9,046 nucleotides of DNA from Gemmatimonadota bacterium (GTDB lineage Bacteria; Gemmatimonadota; Gemmatimonadetes; Longimicrobiales; Longimicrobiaceae): the NCBI GenBank assembly GCA_019348265.1, contig JAHWJV010000119.1, forward strand, positions 1 to 9,046. The letters run 5' to 3'. Both the position numbers and the translations under genes were made by a program. This document shows, one piece after another, positions 6,409 to 9,046 of this stretch (its first letter is position 1; the number at the start of each line of letters is the position of its first letter). The notes under the pieces are model-generated. The model saw nothing but the letters and a program-made list of their open reading frames with translations. It had not been told where the DNA came from and did not search any database.

Positions 6409-8142
6409 ATGCAACGGTTTACCTGGTCCACACCCATACTGATGCTCTGGCTCGCGATCTCGCCGTCGGTCGCGCGAGCGCAGCAGCGCGAGGCGACGGT
6501 GATCGTCGACGCCTCGGAGTTCCTGGAGGAGATCCAGAAGGGGCATGTGATCACGGATGCGGCCGGGTTGGGAGCGCCATGGCTCTTCAACAACACCGGG
6601 CTGGAAATGCGCACGCGCTCGAACTACGTGCTGCGGGCGCAGGTCCCGGAGGCGGGGAGCTACCACCTTTACGTTCGGAGCCAGGGCAAGGCGGGCAGCG
6701 GCTTCCGCGTTGCGGTGAACGACCAGGTGATCGCCGCGGACGCTGGTGACGAGCCGCTCCGTTTGGAGCGCGCCGGAACGTTCGAGCTGCCCGCCGGCCC
6801 GGTGGATCTGCGCCTGATGCGGATCGAAGGAACGCCGGTGCTCGACGTGCTCGTGTTGTCGAAGAACGCCCATCTGCGGGAGGAGGATCTGCGGCCGATG
6901 GAGCTCCGCCCCGAGGTGGCGTTGCTGCGGGAGTACCGGATTCCCCGCTCGTCGACGGTGAAGTTCGGCGACGTCACGGGCGACGGCCGCACGGACTTCG
7001 TGGTGCTGACGCCGGGCTACTCAGCGCACGTTTTCGATCACCAGGGGCGCGAGCTCTGGGCATGGGACGCGCCCGCCGAGGGCGAGCGGCTGCGGTCGGA
7101 GTTCGAGGCACCGGGTGCCGTATGGGACTTCGACCGCGACGGGGTAGACGAGGTGATCCACTGGCGGCAGGAGGGCGAGCAGGAGTGGCTGGTGGTGGCC
7201 GACGGTCGCACCGGCGCGGTGAAGCGCCGCACCCCCTGGCCCACTCGCGCGCTGCCGCACGTCTACAACAATTTCCGGCTGGCGATCGCGCGGCTCCGGC
7301 CGGGATACCCCAGCCATCTCGTAGCGCTGACCGACAGCGGAGACACCATCTCGGTCGCGGCATACGACGCGAGCCTCACCCAGCTGTGGAACCACCTGGA
7401 GATCCGGAAGAAGGACCACCTGGGACACTACCTGTATCCCGTGGACCTGACGCGGGACGGGATCGACGAGGTGGTGGTGGGCGACATGGTTCTGGACGCG
7501 AGCGGACGGCAGCTCTGGAACCGCTTCGACCTCTTCTTCGACAATCACGACCACGTGGACAGCTACCGCTTCGCGGACCTGGACCACGACGGGCAGCTGG
7601 AGGCGGTCTCCTCGCACAGCGAGGTCGGCGTGATCGCCTATGAGGCGCTCACGGGAAGACTGAAGTGGCAGAACATGGCCGAGCACGCGCAGCAGATCGA
7701 GATCGGGAACTATCTGGACGGGGTGCCCGGACCGCAGGTAGCGGTCGGCGCGCGAACGTACGGAAATCGGCAGGCAGGCGAGCCGTACCTGTCGGGGCAG
7801 GTCTGGTGGTTCGATCCGGCGGGAAAGCTGCTCTCGAAGTGGCCGGGGATGCCGCTGAACGGGAACCCCGTGTTCGTGAAAGGGGACTGGCGGGGAGATG
7901 GACGCGAGGAGCTGTTCTGGTACAAGTTCCGGATGAAGGGTGACGGCCGCGGCGAGTTGTTCTTCGGCGAGCCGGTCTACCACATGTTCGACTTTCTGGG
8001 CGACCGCGCGGAAGAAGTGGTGACGCTACAGGGCGGTGTGATACGCGTGTACGGCTACCGCGGCGCCGATCACGAACGACGCTCCGGCCGCAGAGACGCC
8101 GACTATCTGCGGAGCGTGGTCGTCAACCACACGCACTACTGA
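6409..8142 (+). CDS. Secreted FG-GAP beta-propeller protein, rhamnogalacturonan-lyase-11-like
   Basis: This is a 577-aa protein. Residues 1-24 are a signal peptide (ILMLWLAISPSVARA). Residues about 30-155 form a beta-sandwich resembling carbohydrate-binding modules (SYHLYVRSQGKAGSGFRVAV). The rest reads as a propeller with calcium-loop repeats: DVTGDGRTDF (188-197), DFDRDGVDE (240-248), DLTRDGIDE (346-354), DLDHDGQLE (390-398), GDWRGDGREE (492-501) and the degenerate DFLGDRAEE (528-536). Phrases such as LGDRAEEVV-IRVYGYR and the closing NHTHY recall the C-terminal blade of polysaccharide lyase family 11, which cleaves rhamnogalacturonan. The match is to fold and motifs; catalytic residues cannot be assigned, so it may only bind. 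The start at 6409 (internal Met of a frame open from 6310) begins a clean signal peptide but lacks a Shine-Dalgarno site. It acts outside the cytoplasm, and its proximity to susC suggests glycan use. Confidence -1.
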   Translation: MQRFTWSTPILMLWLAISPSVARAQQREATVIVDASEFLEEIQKGHVITDAAGLGAPWLFNNTGLEMRTRSNYVLRAQVPEAGSYHLYVRSQGKAGSGFRVAVNDQVIAADAGDEPLRLERAGTFELPAGPVDLRLMRIEGTPVLDVLVLSKNAHLREEDLRPMELRPEVALLREYRIPRSSTVKFGDVTGDGRTDFVVLTPGYSAHVFDHQGRELWAWDAPAEGERLRSEFEAPGAVWDFDRDGVDEVIHWRQEGEQEWLVVADGRTGAVKRRTPWPTRALPHVYNNFRLAIARLRPGYPSHLVALTDSGDTISVAAYDASLTQLWNHLEIRKKDHLGHYLYPVDLTRDGIDEVVVGDMVLDASGRQLWNRFDLFFDNHDHVDSYRFADLDHDGQLEAVSSHSEVGVIAYEALTGRLKWQNMAEHAQQIEIGNYLDGVPGPQVAVGARTYGNRQAGEPYLSGQVWWFDPAGKLLSKWPGMPLNGNPVFVKGDWRGDGREELFWYKFRMKGDGRGELFFGEPVYHMFDFLGDRAEEVVTLQGGVIRVYGYRGADHERRSGRRDADYLRSVVVNHTHY

Positions 8143-8224
8143 GCGGAGCGGAAGGGGCACCCTCAGGCTGCTGGTGAGAGGTAAGCGCGGCGCTGGAGAG
8201 GTCCTGGCACGGTCCTTTCCCATG

Positions 8225-8250
8225 GAGGAGGCTTCCGCAGGAAACTCCTC
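8225..8250 (+). promoter_or_regulatory. Interrupted hairpin before the DUF1206 ribosome binding site
   Basis: GAGGAG (8225-8230) pairs with CTCCTC (8245-8250), and inside it TTCC (8233-8236) pairs with GGAA (8240-8243), closing a GCA loop. No U-run follows, so it does not look like a terminator for the gene ending at 8142. TCCT at 8246-8249 could instead pair with the AGGA Shine-Dalgarno at 8256-8259, giving two exclusive folds. A regulatory role is speculative. Confidence -1.
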
Positions 8251-8255
8251 GCACC

Positions 8256-8259
8256 AGGA
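8256..8259 (+). promoter_or_regulatory. Ribosome binding site of the DUF1206 gene
   Basis: AGGA stands 7 nt before ATG 8267 within AGGAAAGAGGC. The upstream in-frame ATG at 8222 has no comparable site, so 8267 is the preferred start. Confidence -1.
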
Positions 8260-8266
8260 AAGAGGC

Positions 8267-9046
8267 ATGTCGCTGGCGGAGCCGGCGCTCGACCGGATCG
8301 AGCAGGGGGCGCGCGATGCCACACGTCAGGCCGCGCCGTGGATCGAGAAGCTTGCCCGCTTCGGCTACGCGGCCCATGGGATCGTGTACATCGTAATCGG
8401 GATCCTGGCCGTGCAGGCCGCCAGGGGGGACGGCGAGGCGACGGATTCCGGCGGCGCCCTGCGCAGCATCGTCTCGCAGCCGTTCGGGCGACTGCTGATC
8501 GCGCTCGTCGCGGTGGGCTTGATCGGGTACGTGATCTGGCGCTTCGTCGCGGCCGGGCTGAACCCCGAAAACGACAAGCCAGCGAAGCGGGCGGCGACCG
8601 CGGTGAGCGGGTTGATCCACGCCGCGCTAGCCGTGGAGGCGGTGCGGCTCGCCATGGGCGGCTCAGGAGCCGGGGAGGGCGACCAGGCGAGCCACTGGAC
8701 CGCCGAGGTGATGTCCCGGCCCTTCGGCCGCTGGCTGATCGCGCTCGTGGGACTCGTGATCGCCGGCTTCGGCCTTCAGCAGCTTCGCCATGCATACCGG
8801 GTGAAGCTCGACGATCAGCTCTCGATCGGCAGCTTGAGCGCGGAATCCAGGCGCTGGGTGGTCCGCGCCGGTCGGGCTGGGCTGGCGGCGCGAGGCGTGG
8901 TGTTCGCGATCATGGGTGGGTTCCTGCTGCTGGCCGCCCTCCGCACGAGTCCGGGCGAAGCGCGCGGCGTGGGGGGCGCGCTGCGCAGTCTGCGCGAGCA
9001 GCCATCCGGTCCGTGGTTGCTGGGGATCGTCGCACTGGGGCTGATC
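8267..9046 (+). CDS. DUF1206 family multi-pass membrane protein (3' end outside window)
   Basis: 260 codons are in the window and the frame is still open at the right edge. After a short charged cytoplasmic start (MSLAEPALDRIEQGARDATR), the protein shows the DUF1206 pattern of repeated two-helix units. Unit 1 is LARFGYAAHGIVYIVIGILAVQA, then FGRLLIALVAVGLIGYVIWRF. Unit 2 is the AAT-AVSGLIHAALAVEAVRLAMG region, then RPFGRWLIALVGLVIAGFGL. Unit 3 is RAGLAARGVVFAIMGGFLLLAAL, then PSGPWLLGIVALGLI, where the window ends. The (Q/R)PFGRxLIALV phrase recurs in the first two units and in weaker form (QPSGPWLLGIV) in the third, which supports internal triplication. Nearly the whole family length is present. 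The biochemical function is unknown. It is on the same strand as the upstream secreted gene, 124 nt after it, so it may or may not be co-transcribed. Confidence -1.
   Translation, partial: MSLAEPALDRIEQGARDATRQAAPWIEKLARFGYAAHGIVYIVIGILAVQAARGDGEATDSGGALRSIVSQPFGRLLIALVAVGLIGYVIWRFVAAGLNPENDKPAKRAATAVSGLIHAALAVEAVRLAMGGSGAGEGDQASHWTAEVMSRPFGRWLIALVGLVIAGFGLQQLRHAYRVKLDDQLSIGSLSAESRRWVVRAGRAGLAARGVVFAIMGGFLLLAALRTSPGEARGVGGALRSLREQPSGPWLLGIVALGLI

Noticed and set aside
7021..7983. 320-codon minus-strand frame opposite the secreted propeller gene
   Set aside because: Composition is Val/Arg/Pro-rich and without motifs, while the plus strand carries signal peptide and repeated calcium loops.
8143..8220. 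Intrinsic terminator after the propeller gene
   Set aside because: Only short CACC/GGTG-type pairings and no U-run were found.
8222..8266. Earlier in-frame ATG of the DUF1206 gene
   Set aside because: No Shine-Dalgarno stands before 8222, while 8267 has AGGA at 7-nt spacing.

Overview
The window is uniformly GC-rich and reads as a chromosomal segment of a diderm bacterium with Bacteroidota-style SusC/SusD outer-membrane uptake genes. High GC, a SusC with a carboxypeptidase-like regulatory N-domain, a stand-alone secreted 'regulatory domain plus TonB plug' protein and a DUF1206 membrane protein together suggest Gemmatimonadota (Longimicrobium/Gemmatimonas-like). This placement is inferred from family content, not from a marker gene.

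Layout. Positions 1-1799 (minus strand) are an open reading frame that starts as a SusD/RagB lipoprotein and, without any stop or frameshift, ends as the C-terminal part of shikimate 5-dehydrogenase (AroE); the frame runs off the left edge. Positions 1915-5091 (minus) are a complete SusC/RagA TonB-dependent transporter of 1058 aa. It lies upstream of susD in the same operon, separated by 115 nt that contain a GC-rich hairpin. A good sigma70-type promoter at 5346-5373 (minus) would give susC a leader of about 245 nt. Positions 5428-6153 (minus) encode a 241-aa secreted protein made only of a regulatory-like beta-sandwich and a TonB plug, with no barrel.

After a 255-nt divergent gap, 6409-8142 (plus) encodes a 577-aa secreted protein. 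It has an N-terminal carbohydrate-binding-like beta-sandwich followed by a Ca-binding FG-GAP-type propeller that recalls family 11 rhamnogalacturonan lyases. From 8267 (plus) a DUF1206 multi-pass membrane protein begins and runs off the right edge.

How the genes may work together: SusC and SusD form the usual outer-membrane import pair, and the plug-only protein and the secreted propeller protein could belong to the same polymer- or glycan-acquisition locus. The substrate cannot be read from the sequence. The most unusual item is the in-frame SusD-AroE junction near 306-335. It is either a real deletion or recombination fusion, or an assembly chimera formed at a short stretch where both families encode a similar ERAxELA motif.
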